This document shows, in pieces, positions 11,588 through 22,361 of a stretch of DNA of 64,000 nt. A model generated the notes under the pieces. That model was not told the origin of the DNA, did not search any database, and saw only the letters and a program-made list of their open reading frames with translations. Numbering within the stretch: position 1 is the first letter of the stretch; each line of letters opens with the position of its first letter. This stretch comes from Ceratodon purpureus. Taxonomy: Eukaryota; Streptophyta; Bryopsida; Pseudoditrichales; Ditrichaceae. The translations under genes were made by a program, and so were the position numbers. Location of the stretch: NCBI GenBank assembly GCA_014871385.1, contig CM026432.1:4265271-4329270 (forward strand), in the 5' to 3' direction.

Positions 11588-14166
11588 TAAATACCAAAAA
11601 AATAAAAATTCAAGATGATTGTAATTTATAACAAGATGTTTTACAAAAAATGTTTGCAATGATCAATTTATCATATTTATAAATATTTCTTGGCAATTAC
11701 CAACTTTGGAGAAGTTATAAATACTCGTAAGTTACAACCTATATTTATTATTTGATACTTACATGTATATAGCCAATTACTAGTAGTTGTCTTATTATTG
11801 ATAAGTCTTTAACATAAAGGTGCATGAACATATTAAAGTATCTTGTGTCATATACATTGGGCCTACACATTCAAATTAGCGTATCATATTTCATGTAATG
11901 TCTTCAAAAAAATTAAATTGTTTGAAAATATATAGAGTAAAATCTAAACAATTAAATATTCAATTAGCACTTGAAATATCAACACATTTTCTAGGTTTGT
12001 GGAAATCAAATGTGTGCTAAGTGGTATAATAGAGACATATTCAAAATCTTGATTCTAAGAAAAATAATCATACAAAAGATTTTCACAATTTTATCTTCTA
12101 AGGTTGATTCGATTTCCTTCCTTGTTTTTTTTTTTTAAAGAAAAGTAGAGTTTTTCAAATTTTGCCTTTCAAGTTTTTCAAAAGTAATGTTTCTGTTAAT
12201 CTTGTTTATAACCATGAAATTGGAATATAGAATTTCTTTTAAACTCACTTCTGGATGTGAGTTGCAGATGATCTTTCAGTACAATCACTTCATTATTTGA
12301 GGTCTGTAAAGATTGAACAAGATTCAAGTAATTAGAATTGAAGATGATCAAAGTGATCTAATTTATAATGTTCAACTTGGTTGTATGACTATTCCAGGTA
12401 GCCCTTCCCCAAATTTTATTGCAACATTAATGACTTTGCTCTATGTGTAAAGTTAGATACAATTTGTTCACTTCTATTTTCTTTCATTCTTTACCATGCA
12501 TCTCAATACACAAAGAAACATTACCATATATCTCAATACATGAAGAAATATAATTTCTACATCCCATGAACATCCACCGATACATTATAAGAAAGTGTCC
12601 TTACCTTCCTCTCATTCCTCAATTGGAAACAATTTGGTTATTTTTTTTCTTTTGTTATTTGATCTTGTAATACGGTACACATTAAAAAAATGAATTCATT
12701 TAAAAAAAAAATCTATTATACAATACAAGTTGGTTTGTCTCACTTGACCGTTCCACGCTGGAATCCGTTGAGGAGACAAACCAAACTACAGTTAATGTGC
12801 TCAACGGCACAGGTCCCACTTGTAAAAGATTTTTTAAAAAAAACTGAAAAATATTGTTCAGTGGTTTGCTCCTACCTAGCAATAATGTTTCACATATGAT
12901 ACAAAATGCTGATCTGGCGGTTTCCAGTGTGAGTAACTAACGTATGCCGCTCACTGTAGCCTAACAATTCTTGAGGTGCCAAACACGGTTCTCCAGGTTT
13001 GTGAGCGAATTGGATTTACACGAAACAGGCACACATTCCAACGCAGACAAGTTCGCCAAAAACATGCTCCTGGGGAAGGCACTGCATTTTTCTATTCATA
13101 TTCCAAGGTTGATCTCATCACCTTTCTCTTTTCTCCCTCAAGCCTGGACCTTGTCAAACTCTGTCACCTTTGCCAATACCTGTTACCATTCACTTGAGTC
13201 TGTTTACAACTCACTGTTGAACTGGTTTTGATGTTGTAGAGGACCCTTTTGTAGAAACACTTCATCTTAGAGTACTGAAGACTGAGCTGGATTAAGACGA
13301 TCAAATAACAGCAAAAGCATATGCACACATCAGTCCAGGTAACCCTTGCCAGACTTTGATCTAACAAATTTGATCAACTAGAAATTTAGATCCAGAATTA
13401 CTGTTTGTTTCTTATGATGTTACTTGTGCAAGAAGCAAACCACAATAATGAGAAATATCAGAACTCAAGAGTAAAATTGCTGAAGTTGGGAATAGGTACA
13501 CATGACCTAAGCTATTGAGGGATCAGATTGTGATGCAGACTCCAGAGGCACAATTGGAGGCAAAGTAACTTGCACATTGTAGAGTTATGCGTTGCAAAGG
13601 AAGTTCCAAAATCTTTAGCAGGAGTGACAACTCAACTGTTAGAAAGAAAGAGCTAGAACGAGGTGTTGAAGTTTCCGGGAATTGCCATAAATGCGGCATT
13701 TTACCACTTATTTATTTCCTTCTTGAGGAAGGAGCCTCCAAAATATTACAAAAAAATAATGGCATCGGTGTAGCATTTCAGTGCTATACATGTCCTCATC
13801 CCACCTGGTCAATTGTTTGGTGCATTATAGCTATGATAGACTGACAACATAAGCTTGCTTGTCAGACTTCGTCTCTCATCCTCTCCCTCACACTTGATCC
13901 TGAATCTGGGTGCATGAGTAAATCCAATATTGAAACACCATTCGCATAACATCCTCGTGTCAGCTCCAATCATTCAGCCGGGCTCCAAGGTCGACCTTGT
14001 ATCGTCATTATCACTTTCGGCAGCTGGGAATTCGTTCTCAGCATCCTGTCAAATTGTCTCTCACAAGCTGCGAAAGCACCATCTCGGAGAGTTCCACCAA
14101 TTTTGAAATCCTATTCCATTCTGGAGCTTACAAAATTGATCAACATCCTAACCTCGCAGTATCGCT
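11588..14166. other. Intergenic, AT-rich; no supported gene
   Basis: 11.6-12.7 kb is strongly AT-rich. 12.9-14.1 kb has ordinary composition and several open frames below 90 codons with no recognisable similarity or splice-consistent extension. The right end is probably the 3' region of the minus-strand AAA-ATPase gene. A remnant gene at 12.97-13.11 kb cannot be excluded. Confidence 0.45.
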
Positions 14167-16202
14167 TCACACATCACCGTCGTCCGACTCATGATGTAAG
14201 TCACCGTTCTCTACCTGTAACACCTCACCGTTGGACATAATATCTGCCTTGGCGGGCTTTTGATTGAAATTCTTCTCAAGTGTCTGCACCTTCTCCTTCA
14301 AGAGGCTCACCTCCTGTCGCAATTCTGCCGATTCTGCACTGCTAGAATCGCCGTTCTCGGCAGCACCATTCTCTGTCACAGCTGCTACCTCTTCCTTCTT
14401 CTCCTCATTGGTGTCCTTGGTCTCATCTTTGGTTGTCGATTCGGGCTTCTGCTCCTCTGGTTTCTGAAGCCACTCAATTAGGACAGTAATGGCAGCATTT
14501 GGGTCGTCCCTGTTTCCAAACAAGTGCTCCGTAACCTGGGCAGGGGTGATCAACTTCCCTCCCTCCAGCAAATTCTTCACATCACCAAACAAAGGATGAT
14601 CATCTATAGACAAGTAATTCTTCGCCAAGGCCTTGAACGTCTCAAAGGAGCAGTAGGACATGTGAATGTGCATGTCCATGCGGCCGGGTCGCAGCAACGC
14701 GGCATCCAGCTTCTCAACATGGTTTGTGGTGAAGATGATAATGCGCTCATCACCACAGCACGACCACAACCCGTCCGTGAAATTCAGGAGCCCGGAAAGA
14801 GTCACGGAGCTTGTACTCTCGGTTGTGGGCTCATCTCTGTTAGAAGATTTGCCCTCCTTGCCTGCCTTACGTTGCCCTGCGAGGTCCAGAGAGCAGTCGA
14901 TGTCTTCAATAACGATAATTGACTTGCTTGTGGTATTCACCAAGAGCTGCTTCAAAGAGTTGTTGTTGTAAACCTGTGTAAAACCAATGCCACAAAGATC
15001 AGTTCTGAATGCAATGCAAGAGTCTGTAAGTAGGACGCGAGAAAAGGAATTAAAATTTGTATTAAACCAATGAGCTAAATAACTAAAGCGTGAGCTAAAC
15101 CTAGGCCTAAATAAACAAAGTACAGACGGTACTCGCTTTGCAAACAACGGACAGGTTGCACAATACCCACTTTGTAAACAAGCATGAGCTAAAACAAAAC
15201 CCACTCTACCTAAATCAAACAAATTTCAAGGTTCTCAAAGCCAAAGGACAAACCTGTGTGAGCTCAAGATCATACACATTGTACTTCAAGTAATTAGCAA
15301 TGGCAGCGATCATGCTACTCTTCCCGGTTCCAGGGGGTCCATACAGCAAGTAACCCCGCTTCCATGCTCGGCCAACTTTATGGAAAAACTCCTCCCCTCT
15401 CATGAACGAATCCAAATCAGCTTTCACCTTCGCCTTGAGTTCAGGCTCCATTGCGAGGGTGTCAAAGTTGGAGGGATGCTTGAAGTTGTGACATTCCCAA
15501 TAACAGTCGTTGTTGCTGTAGAGAGAAAGCTCCCGGAGCTGACGCCTGAACTCAGAGGCATTGTCTGTAACATACTCGAGATACTTTTTCATCACGAATT
15601 CCTTGTCCTTCTTACGAAACTTGAGCTCAAACTCACTCTTCTCAAACTCCTCGCCCCCGTTGTCCTTGCCACCACTCTTCTCCGTGCGGTGGGTCCACCA
15701 CACTGTCACACCTTCGTAAGTTTCGGTCACAACCTCGCCCGCTGCACGAACAATTGGGCTTCCGTTAGTAAATTGCACAAGAAAAGCAATCCCCATACAA
15801 CATTACAACGATCACTCTGATGTCTCCAAAAACTGTCTGTAAGTTTCCCCGGGTAATTCTCGTACCTGCCAAGCTGAAGGTTATGTCCTTCTCGTTCTCG
15901 TCTCGGGACAGCACGAGCTCATCAGCATCCTTGCTAAGCTTCGCTGCCCTCATGTGCAGTTGGACCACTCTGTAAAGATCGTTAGTTATGTTGGACTCCA
16001 ACTCCGGAACATGGAAGACACAGAATGGGTTCACGGGCTTGATGAGCCTCTCCCACCACTTCACCAGGAACTCGTTCAACTCCGGAGGCAGAAAGCTTCT
16101 TGCGAGGGTGATGAACCCCAGCAGCGACATCAAATATGACATATCCATGTTGGTTAACAACAACTGCAACACACCCACAGTTCCACAAAACTCAGTCCTC
16201 AA
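14167..16202 (-). CDS. BCS1-like AAA-ATPase, membrane anchored (copy 1)
   Basis: Three exons on the minus strand (16202-15866, 15741-15254, 14973-14167) give 543 aa. The N-terminus has a hydrophobic anchor (SYLMSLLGFITLARSFLPPE) followed by the plant AAA-associated region. The AAA module has Walker A GPPGTGKS at 247-254, Walker B IIVIEDID at 294-301, the sensor/arginine region TTNHVEKLDAALLRPGRMD and the C-terminal segment LITPAQVTEHLF. The final ~90 residues are Glu/Lys-rich with a predicted coiled coil (ELRQEVSLLKEKVQTLEKN). Plant homologues are mitochondrial or ER membrane ATPases induced by stress; the compartment here is inferred. Met at 16202 is the first in frame, but the Met at residue 19 (MDMSYLM) is an equally good start. 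It is head-to-head with copy 2 at 26,038, with introns at the same two sites. Confidence 0.88.
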
Positions 16203-17059
16203 CTCAATTCCCTCTTAATATCCTGAAACATAACCCTAAAGCCTTCACCAAAACTCGCCATAGCCTAAAGCCTAAACCAAAACTCTGACTACACCAGATC
16301 TTCCAACATCCATTCCCTATCCAACATGATTGCCACCTGCACTTATGCTAATCCATCCCATCAACCCAAACCACAAAACTCCACAACAACCTCGATCAGC
16401 TTGGGAAACATCGAAACTCACAAAAATAGCTAACATCCACTAGAAACCTCACAGTTGCAGGAAAATTCTCACCAAAACCAATACCTTTGGCTCAAAACTC
16501 CACCAACCGATATGTCTCCCAGAGGCTCCCAAAGCCTAATCAGGCTTCCGTTACCAAAACCAATCTAAACCAATCGAAACTCTACACTCTGCACAACACC
16601 ACCACCACCACCGAGCCGAAATGACCTGATTCTATACAGATTCCCACTCCAGAGAACCAAACCAGCCAAAACTATATACACAACCTTGACACAAAACCTG
16701 GTCTAACCTTGACACAAACCTTGACACAAAACGTGGGCTAAGCTTGACACAAGACTTGGGCCAAGCTAGAGAGAAGGCCAAACCAAAAAGCAGCAACCCA
16801 GAGAAGTTTCCACTGTTGAGGAAACCAATGATAAAAGTACTAGGTTGAGAGAGGAGCTCCAACTTGTGGGAGTAAGCCAACTTAGTGATAGAAACACTAA
16901 TGGTCTCTGTGAGTTAGTAAGTAAGGGTGGCCTTGGAGACTGATGGGAAGGAGGAGTGGGGGAGGAGTGGGGGTTAAGAAGGAGTCCCTAAACTCCCTAC
17001 CGAGGCAGAGAGATGAATAGAGAGGTGAGGGACGAGACTTGGTGTGTATGATATTTGTA
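16203..17059. other. Upstream region of AAA-ATPase copy 1 with short tandem repeats
   Basis: Plus-strand CA-rich sequence, so CT/GT-rich in the sense of the minus-strand gene. It is a probable leader and promoter. At 16,684-16,765 a short unit with core CTTGACACAAAAC is repeated four times in diverged form. No coding region is supported. Confidence 0.5.
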
Positions 17060-17352
17060 CTCCCTCTGTTTCTGAAAGAAATGGTGTTTTCCACAAAGTC
17101 TTTGTTTCACAAAGAAACAATGGTTTCATCATTACCAGGAAGTCCACCGTCAAGAATTTAAAGGAGGAACCTGCCATGAACCTGATATCAGCAAGGTGAC
17201 ACCAGCTGATTGCCTAATTGAATTTCAGAAAGTTTATTTTAATGGCAGCTTAGCAGGTTGGCAGCTGATGCATTTACAGAGTCAAGGCAGCGTCACTGTA
17301 CTTAATCCCGACCTAAAATGGAAAACACCATTTCTTTCAGAAACAGAGGGAG
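17060..17352. mobile_element. Stowaway-type MITE (Tc1/mariner group), 293 bp
   Basis: Perfect 34-bp terminal inverted repeats at 17060-17093 and 17319-17352, beginning CTCCCTCTGTTTCTGAAAG, are flanked on both sides by the dinucleotide TA (17058-17059 and 17353-17354). The CTCCCTC-GTTTC start and TA target duplication are the hallmarks of Stowaway MITEs. There is no coding capacity. Identical arms suggest fairly recent insertion. It sits about 0.86 kb upstream of AAA-ATPase copy 1. Confidence 0.92.
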
Positions 17353-18938
17353 TATCCATTTAGGAATAGGCCTTTTGAGGTGTCTACAGCGGCATGCTTC
17401 ACATGAAAAGCACTGCATTTGGAACGCTTTGCCGACAGGTCAAGAGTTGGGAGCGTTTTGGGGAGCTCTTTGGGGACGAGCTGGAACTTGGAGCTACAGA
17501 CAGTGTGGGGGCAGTCCTCGGGGGGCATGGAAAGGGGCATTGGGGGGGCGAGTGGCGTGAGGCGGAAGGAAGCCATGAGGACGGCACCTGGGCATGTGTT
17601 GGACTGCAGTCTTGTTGGGCTTGCGGGCGAAGGCACTGGGTCCGAATTAGCACGGGATGTTAAGTTAGTGCGTGTCAACGCATTGCGTTCAACCCTTGAA
17701 CCACCTTAATTTAAGACGTGCTAATTTAAGTTAGGATATTGTGGTTTTAAAAATCATGTAGAAAGCAACGAGTAATAAAGTTACTTGTTTGTGTCAAAAA
17801 TAAATTAAAAAATCATGTAGAAATATATAATTCCCTTTTTGGGTTTTTTTTAAAAGGAATTCAAGCCCTCCCTCATCATGTAAATGAACACTAGGAAATC
17901 TCCTACATTTTTTCATAGAATTCCCCTCACGCGGGAAAATTTGGGGAAAATTTGGGTATCATAGATAACTTGGTGTGAGTAGTGTTGACACGGGCGTTAG
18001 GAAGGACGAGCATTGCTCGTTGGGGCTCACGGGTAGAGATGTCGCCCTTAGGTTCATGGTAGGCTTTGCCGTCATTTTCTGCCTTGAGCACCCTCCTAGC
18101 CCGTGAGTCCATCCAAGCAGAGAGTCTTCCTTTACATGACCATATTGCACTTTTAGGGCGGCTTCATCAGTCCATGGTTGAATGATTAATTGATTTCAAA
18201 TTTTTGTATCTGGTTGTTAAACGAAGAAATTTTTCAAAATTTGTCTTTTTGAGGAAATAAACAGTTTCAAGTTTGATTTTCATCTCCAATTGATAAATTT
18301 TCATTAATTTTTTGTTATTTTAGTCGACTTTGTGTGATCATTATGAACATTTTAAATTTATTTGAATTAAATTCATGTGTTGACTTTCAAGATATTTAAT
18401 CACTCATCTATTTTTATTTCTTAGACCTAGAATAATAACATACTAAATAAAATATTAGTACTTTTTTTTATTTACATGTAACTAAGATTTGACATACATG
18501 TATTCTTCTCGAATAATTCAATGTCACATTAATAATAAATTTTCTCAATTTAAAAAAAATAAGCTATTTCCATTATGAAGTCATCCAAAATTGTATTGCA
18601 ACGAGATGTAGGAGCCAACGAACGCACTCTGTATGGATCTAGCTCAATGGGACCTTTTGTGACTAGTCTCTCTGCGTCAATTTGTTGATCATAACTTGGT
18701 AGGGGTTTCAAGAAATTCCCTACTTTGTTTGTAAAGTGAAGATGTGGAAAACATTAACTTATAATTTTTTGCAAAATGGTCATTGAAAAGAGTGACTATG
18801 TCATGCTGATTGTGTGGTGTGAATGGTGGTGAGCAGGTACCACCAAGCAAAAAGATATCATTGCAATAGGTACTGGACGGTGCCTCCATTGTGGGGGAGC
18901 GTACAGTACTTAAATCGCTGGGAAACTACTGGGTTGCC

Positions 18939-19176
18939 ATAAATCTTGGGGTACAAAGACAATCCTATTGAAATGACCGCAATCTTACACACATTGGAAG
19001 GCTGAGTTAATTTGTGCATCTCATGAGACTTGAGTTGTTGTGTTTGCAGAAGTAAAGACGCTCATGAGCGTCCTTGTACAGTTAAGTGTCCCTTCTAAAT
19101 CTTGAAAAATCTAGGGGAGTGAATAAACACAATTTTAAGGATGTACTACATCTCAACATGAGATCCTAAGGTTAGC
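18939..19176 (+). repeat. Diverged direct repeat, copy 1 (~235 bp)
   Basis: From AAATCTTGGGGTACAAAGAC onward this segment matches 19,616-19,845 along its whole length with scattered substitutions and small gaps, including the shared blocks GACAATC, GTTTGCAGAAGTAAA, AAGTGTC and TTTTAAGGATGTA. It is non-coding, probably an old duplicated transposon fragment. Confidence 0.8.
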
Positions 19177-19615
19177 ATCATGGTAGAATGCTCTAAAATG
19201 GAGCAATGCCAATAGTGGAGCTCTAGGAATCTTCACTCAGAGATGCATAATAGCTTCCCCACCTAACAGTACCATGTACTGATGGCAAACATTATAGAAT
19301 GCCATTTTAGGGCACCATTTTAGAAACACCTATGAATTCAGCTTCAAAAATTCATAACTAATCGTAGAAGAATTTGAAAATGACGATTCCACTTGCTCCA
19401 ACTTTTCACTTAGTTTCCCCATGCACGAAAATTATTTGCAGTGTTAATTTCACTGTAGATTTCTCACGCTGAAAATCGAGCCATTACTGAGCACCTTACC
19501 ATAGGTGCATTCATGGTAAGTCCTTTACAAATTCATAACTTATTCATGCATCATTCAAACAATGCACAGGATCATTTTACTCTTGCTAATATGTTCGAAT
19601 ACTACTGAGACGCTA

Positions 19616-19845
19616 CAAATCTTGGAGTACAAAGACAATCTTATTTAAATGATCGCAATCTTACATGCATTGAAGGCTCAGTAATTTGTACATCTCATGA
19701 GCTGTTATATTTGCAGAAGTAAAAACATCTATAATCGTCCATGTACCCATAAGTGTCTCTTCAAAATCTTGAAAATTTCTGGGAAGTGAATAAATATGTT
19801 TTTAAGGATGTATCACATTTGAACATGAGACCCTAAGCTCAACAT
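19616..19845 (+). repeat. Diverged direct repeat, copy 2
   Basis: Partner of 18,939-19,176. A further pair of related 32-bp blocks (19,512-19,543 and about 19,855-19,886, both containing AAATTCATAACTTA) lies around this copy, so the duplication is larger and rearranged. Confidence 0.8.
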
Positions 19846-20038
19846 TACGTGTATCCATGGTATGTCCTTTAAAAATTCATAACTTAATCATACTTTATCC
19901 AAATGATGCATTACAAGTGTATTGAGATTATTTATCTCTTGCTAATTTGGTTCATGAAATTTGAATATATTGTAAATAAAAAACATGCTCAAAACTCTTA
20001 AAATCACGCTTATGGGTGGTGCTACCTTGGCACACTTA

Positions 20039-20064
20039 GAGCATCGCCCCGCTTGCTCGGTAAA
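20039..20064 (+). repeat. Left terminal inverted repeat of the Harbinger element
   Basis: 26 bp, matching the reverse complement of 23,806-23,831 at 25 of 26 positions. Confidence 0.95.
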
Positions 20065-20265
20065 CGAGCCACAGCAAGAGACTCTCACCGGGACCAGTAT
20101 TGAGTGGGAGGGCCGTGGGCAGATAAGGGTCCCAGCCTTGCACAGCTAAGCTGCCACTGCAACGCGGTTTAGTCCTGTTTTTGCTCACTGTGGCCCGCCG
20201 TGACCACCTTTATATTCCAACCGCCGTGAGCTTCTCAAGTCTCTGTCTGCTCACTCCTGCACAGC

Positions 20266-21567
20266 ATGGACGCATGGAGGGAGAGGCTGGCTGCTTCTCG
20301 ACGTCAATTCCGGGAGGACGATGAGGAAGATGAATTGAACATTCGGGTGGTATTGGGGCAGTTCGGTGGTGGAGTTGATGAGGAGCCGTTGCCCAGGGTG
20401 CGAGGTGGCTCACGGCCAGGGAAGAAGTGCAACATCGATAGGGAGCGACAACTGATGCACGAGAGGATGATCTTGGACTATTTTTGTGACGCTCCTGTTT
20501 TTGGTCCGCCATTATTCCGGAGGCGCTACAGAATGCGTCGCTCCTTGTTCATGGAGATCATGGAGAAGATCTGTGCACACGATAGGTATTTCGTTCAGAA
20601 GGTTGATGCATGTGGACTCATGGGATTATCTTCGCATCAGAAGATAACATGTGCGTTGCGTATGCTTGCCTACGGGGTTTCTGCAGATGAGTACTGTCGA
20701 GTTAGTGAGAGCACAGCAATGGAATGCTTGAAGAGGTTCTATGTCGCAGTGAGAGCAGTATTCGGCGAGTACCATTTGCGGCAGCCCACACGAGAAGATT
20801 ATGAGAAGCAGCTCCAGATTAATTTGGACCGAGGATTTCCCGGCATGTTCGCATCACTCGACTGTATGCATTGGGAGTGGAAGAACTGCCCCGTCGCTTG
20901 GCAAGGGGATTTCGGAGATCGAGACGGGAAGAAGTCGATAATTCTCGAGGCTATAGCAGATGCTTCTTTACACATTTGGCACGTTTTTTTTGGTCTACCT
21001 AGATCAAATAACGACATTACCGTACTCGATCGCTCACCATTGATACACAATATGCTCACGGGTGAGGCCCGTGACATGCATTATGTAGTGAATGGTTGCG
21101 AGTATGATCGATACTATTTACTTGCAGACGGCATCTATTCGCAATGGAGTTGCTTCGTACAGTCGATTGCCTTGCCATCGGATGAGAAGCGCGCTCATTT
21201 TGCAGAGCGACAAGAAGCTGCGCGCAAAGATGCGGAGCGGTGTTTCGGTGTTTTACAAGGCCGTTTTGCGATAGTGAAGAATCCATGTCGACAGTGGAGT
21301 TTGGACCTGATCAGTGACATTATGTTCGCTTGCTGCATACTTCACAACATGATCCTGGAAGACGAGTTCGATGCTGTAGGATTAGATGACATTTTTGGAG
21401 ATCGTGATGGTGACGTCCATGCTAGGGTAGATCATTTGCAGAGAGGCTTGACATTCGACCAACTAATCACTAGTACAGTTGAATTAGAGAACCAAGACAC
21501 TCATTTCAGCTTGCAAGGGGACCTCATAGAACACCTGTGGGCGATCAAAGGTGCCAATATGGCATAA
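20266..21567 (+). CDS. PIF/Harbinger (HARBI1-like) DDE transposase
   Basis: Uninterrupted frame of 433 aa, intronless. It catalyses excision and integration of the element together with the MYB-like partner. A helix-turn-helix region lies around KITCALRMLAYGVSADEY (about residues 127-144). The DDE nuclease domain follows, with catalytic D199 in SLDCMHWEWKNCP, D288 in YLLADGIY and E324 in RKDAERCFGVLQGRF, so all three acidic residues are present, the last two separated by 35 residues. The start is the first ATG in frame and lies about 40 bp after a TATA-like TTATATTCC. Length fits the family's usual 400-450 aa. No breaks are seen, so it may encode active enzyme. Confidence 0.93.
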   Translation: MDAWRERLAASRRQFREDDEEDELNIRVVLGQFGGGVDEEPLPRVRGGSRPGKKCNIDRERQLMHERMILDYFCDAPVFGPPLFRRRYRMRRSLFMEIMEKICAHDRYFVQKVDACGLMGLSSHQKITCALRMLAYGVSADEYCRVSESTAMECLKRFYVAVRAVFGEYHLRQPTREDYEKQLQINLDRGFPGMFASLDCMHWEWKNCPVAWQGDFGDRDGKKSIILEAIADASLHIWHVFFGLPRSNNDITVLDRSPLIHNMLTGEARDMHYVVNGCEYDRYYLLADGIYSQWSCFVQSIALPSDEKRAHFAERQEAARKDAERCFGVLQGRFAIVKNPCRQWSLDLISDIMFACCILHNMILEDEFDAVGLDDIFGDRDGDVHARVDHLQRGLTFDQLITSTVELENQDTHFSLQGDLIEHLWAIKGANMA

Positions 21568-21839
21568 GCAATTTGTTGTATTCAATAATATGTTAATGCA
21601 ATTACGAATCATACATTAATTTAGTCTGTTAATGGTTCTGCTGACATGCTTCTTGTTTTTAATAACAAGTTCCTGTGCTTTTTAGGTATTCACTTCCTGT
21701 GCGTTGATACATCTTTCCATGCACAGATAAGTTGCTTAATTTTTTGTCACACATGAAACAACTTCTCAGCTAACATACACTCTTGTATCATTTTTGGTAC
21801 ATGTCCATTACATTCTAATTATTTATCGTGCATGTGCAG

Positions 21840-21990
21840 GGATATGTTACTAGTGAGGGACGACCAAAGCACACACAGATCACCCGAATCATTGAAGGTT
21901 TTGAAATACTAGAGTTTCGTTCTTATTTTGACAAATGGCCGCTAAATGGGCAGCACCCACTGTCTGAAGAAGGAAGAGGCAAAGTTGCGG
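21840..21990 (+). pseudogene. Captured villin-like exon inside the Harbinger element
   Basis: Between the transposase stop and the second ORF lies one exon-like segment preceded by TGCAG and followed by GTATGC, both good splice signals. Its translation contains RPKHTQITRIIEGFE, FRSYFDKWP and EEGRGKVA, which follows the order seen in plant villins (actin-bundling, gelsolin-repeat proteins): TRxxEGFE, FxSxFDxWP, EEGRGKVA. Neither the transposase nor the MYB-like protein has such a segment. The best reading is a fragment of a host villin gene, with flanking intron sequence, picked up by the element. It has no start of its own beyond an ATG 12 bp upstream, and is probably not functional alone. 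Confidence 0.68.
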
Positions 21991-22229
21991 GTATGCACAA
22001 GACACGGATCCCCTGAATTGTTCCTGCTATTCATACTTACCAATGAAATCTTGTTTCAAATGTACGATTATGATACTTGAGCCTCTTAGAAAACTTCAGT
22101 GCATTGAACGTCTGAACAGAACTTGTCCACGATACTTCGCAAAACCTCTTAATAAGAGATGTCAATAACAAGTTATGGCAATTGGATGATGTGTGTCCTA
22201 GCATGCAACATTAGATTGCCAGAATCTGT

Positions 22230-22297
22230 ATGAGCACATGAAGTGGAACAGAATGAAGTGTAACACTGACAGGATGAGCACATGAAGTGGAACAGAA
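22230..22297 (+). repeat. 24-bp direct repeat, 44-bp spacing
   Basis: The 24-bp block starting ATGAGCACATGAAGTGGAAC occurs at 22,230-22,253 and again at 22,274-22,297 in the non-coding middle of the Harbinger element. Confidence 0.9.
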
Positions 22298-22314
22298 GAA
22301 ATAAGGACGTTTAA

Positions 22315-22361
22315 GAGCATCGCAATGCTTGCTCTGGCATAAGCAATTTGTTGTATTCAAT
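22315..22361 (+). repeat. Internal TIR-like sequence joined to a copy of the transposase 3' end
   Basis: 22,315-22,334 resembles the outer end of the element's own terminal repeat (17 of 20 bases, same orientation as the left end). Directly after it, 22,336-22,361 repeats a 26-bp block that also occurs at 21,561-21,586 across the transposase stop codon (GGCATAAGCAATTTGTTG...). The block looks like a rearranged end or a nested partial copy. Confidence 0.75.

Larger units (their letters stand above)
17353..20035. other. Intergenic: GC-rich patch then AT-rich repeats
   Basis: 17,390-17,660 is markedly G-rich on the plus strand with open frames in most phases but no recognisable protein. 17.7-18.9 kb is AT-rich without signal. 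18.9-19.9 kb contains a diverged direct repeat listed separately. No gene is supported. Confidence 0.5.
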
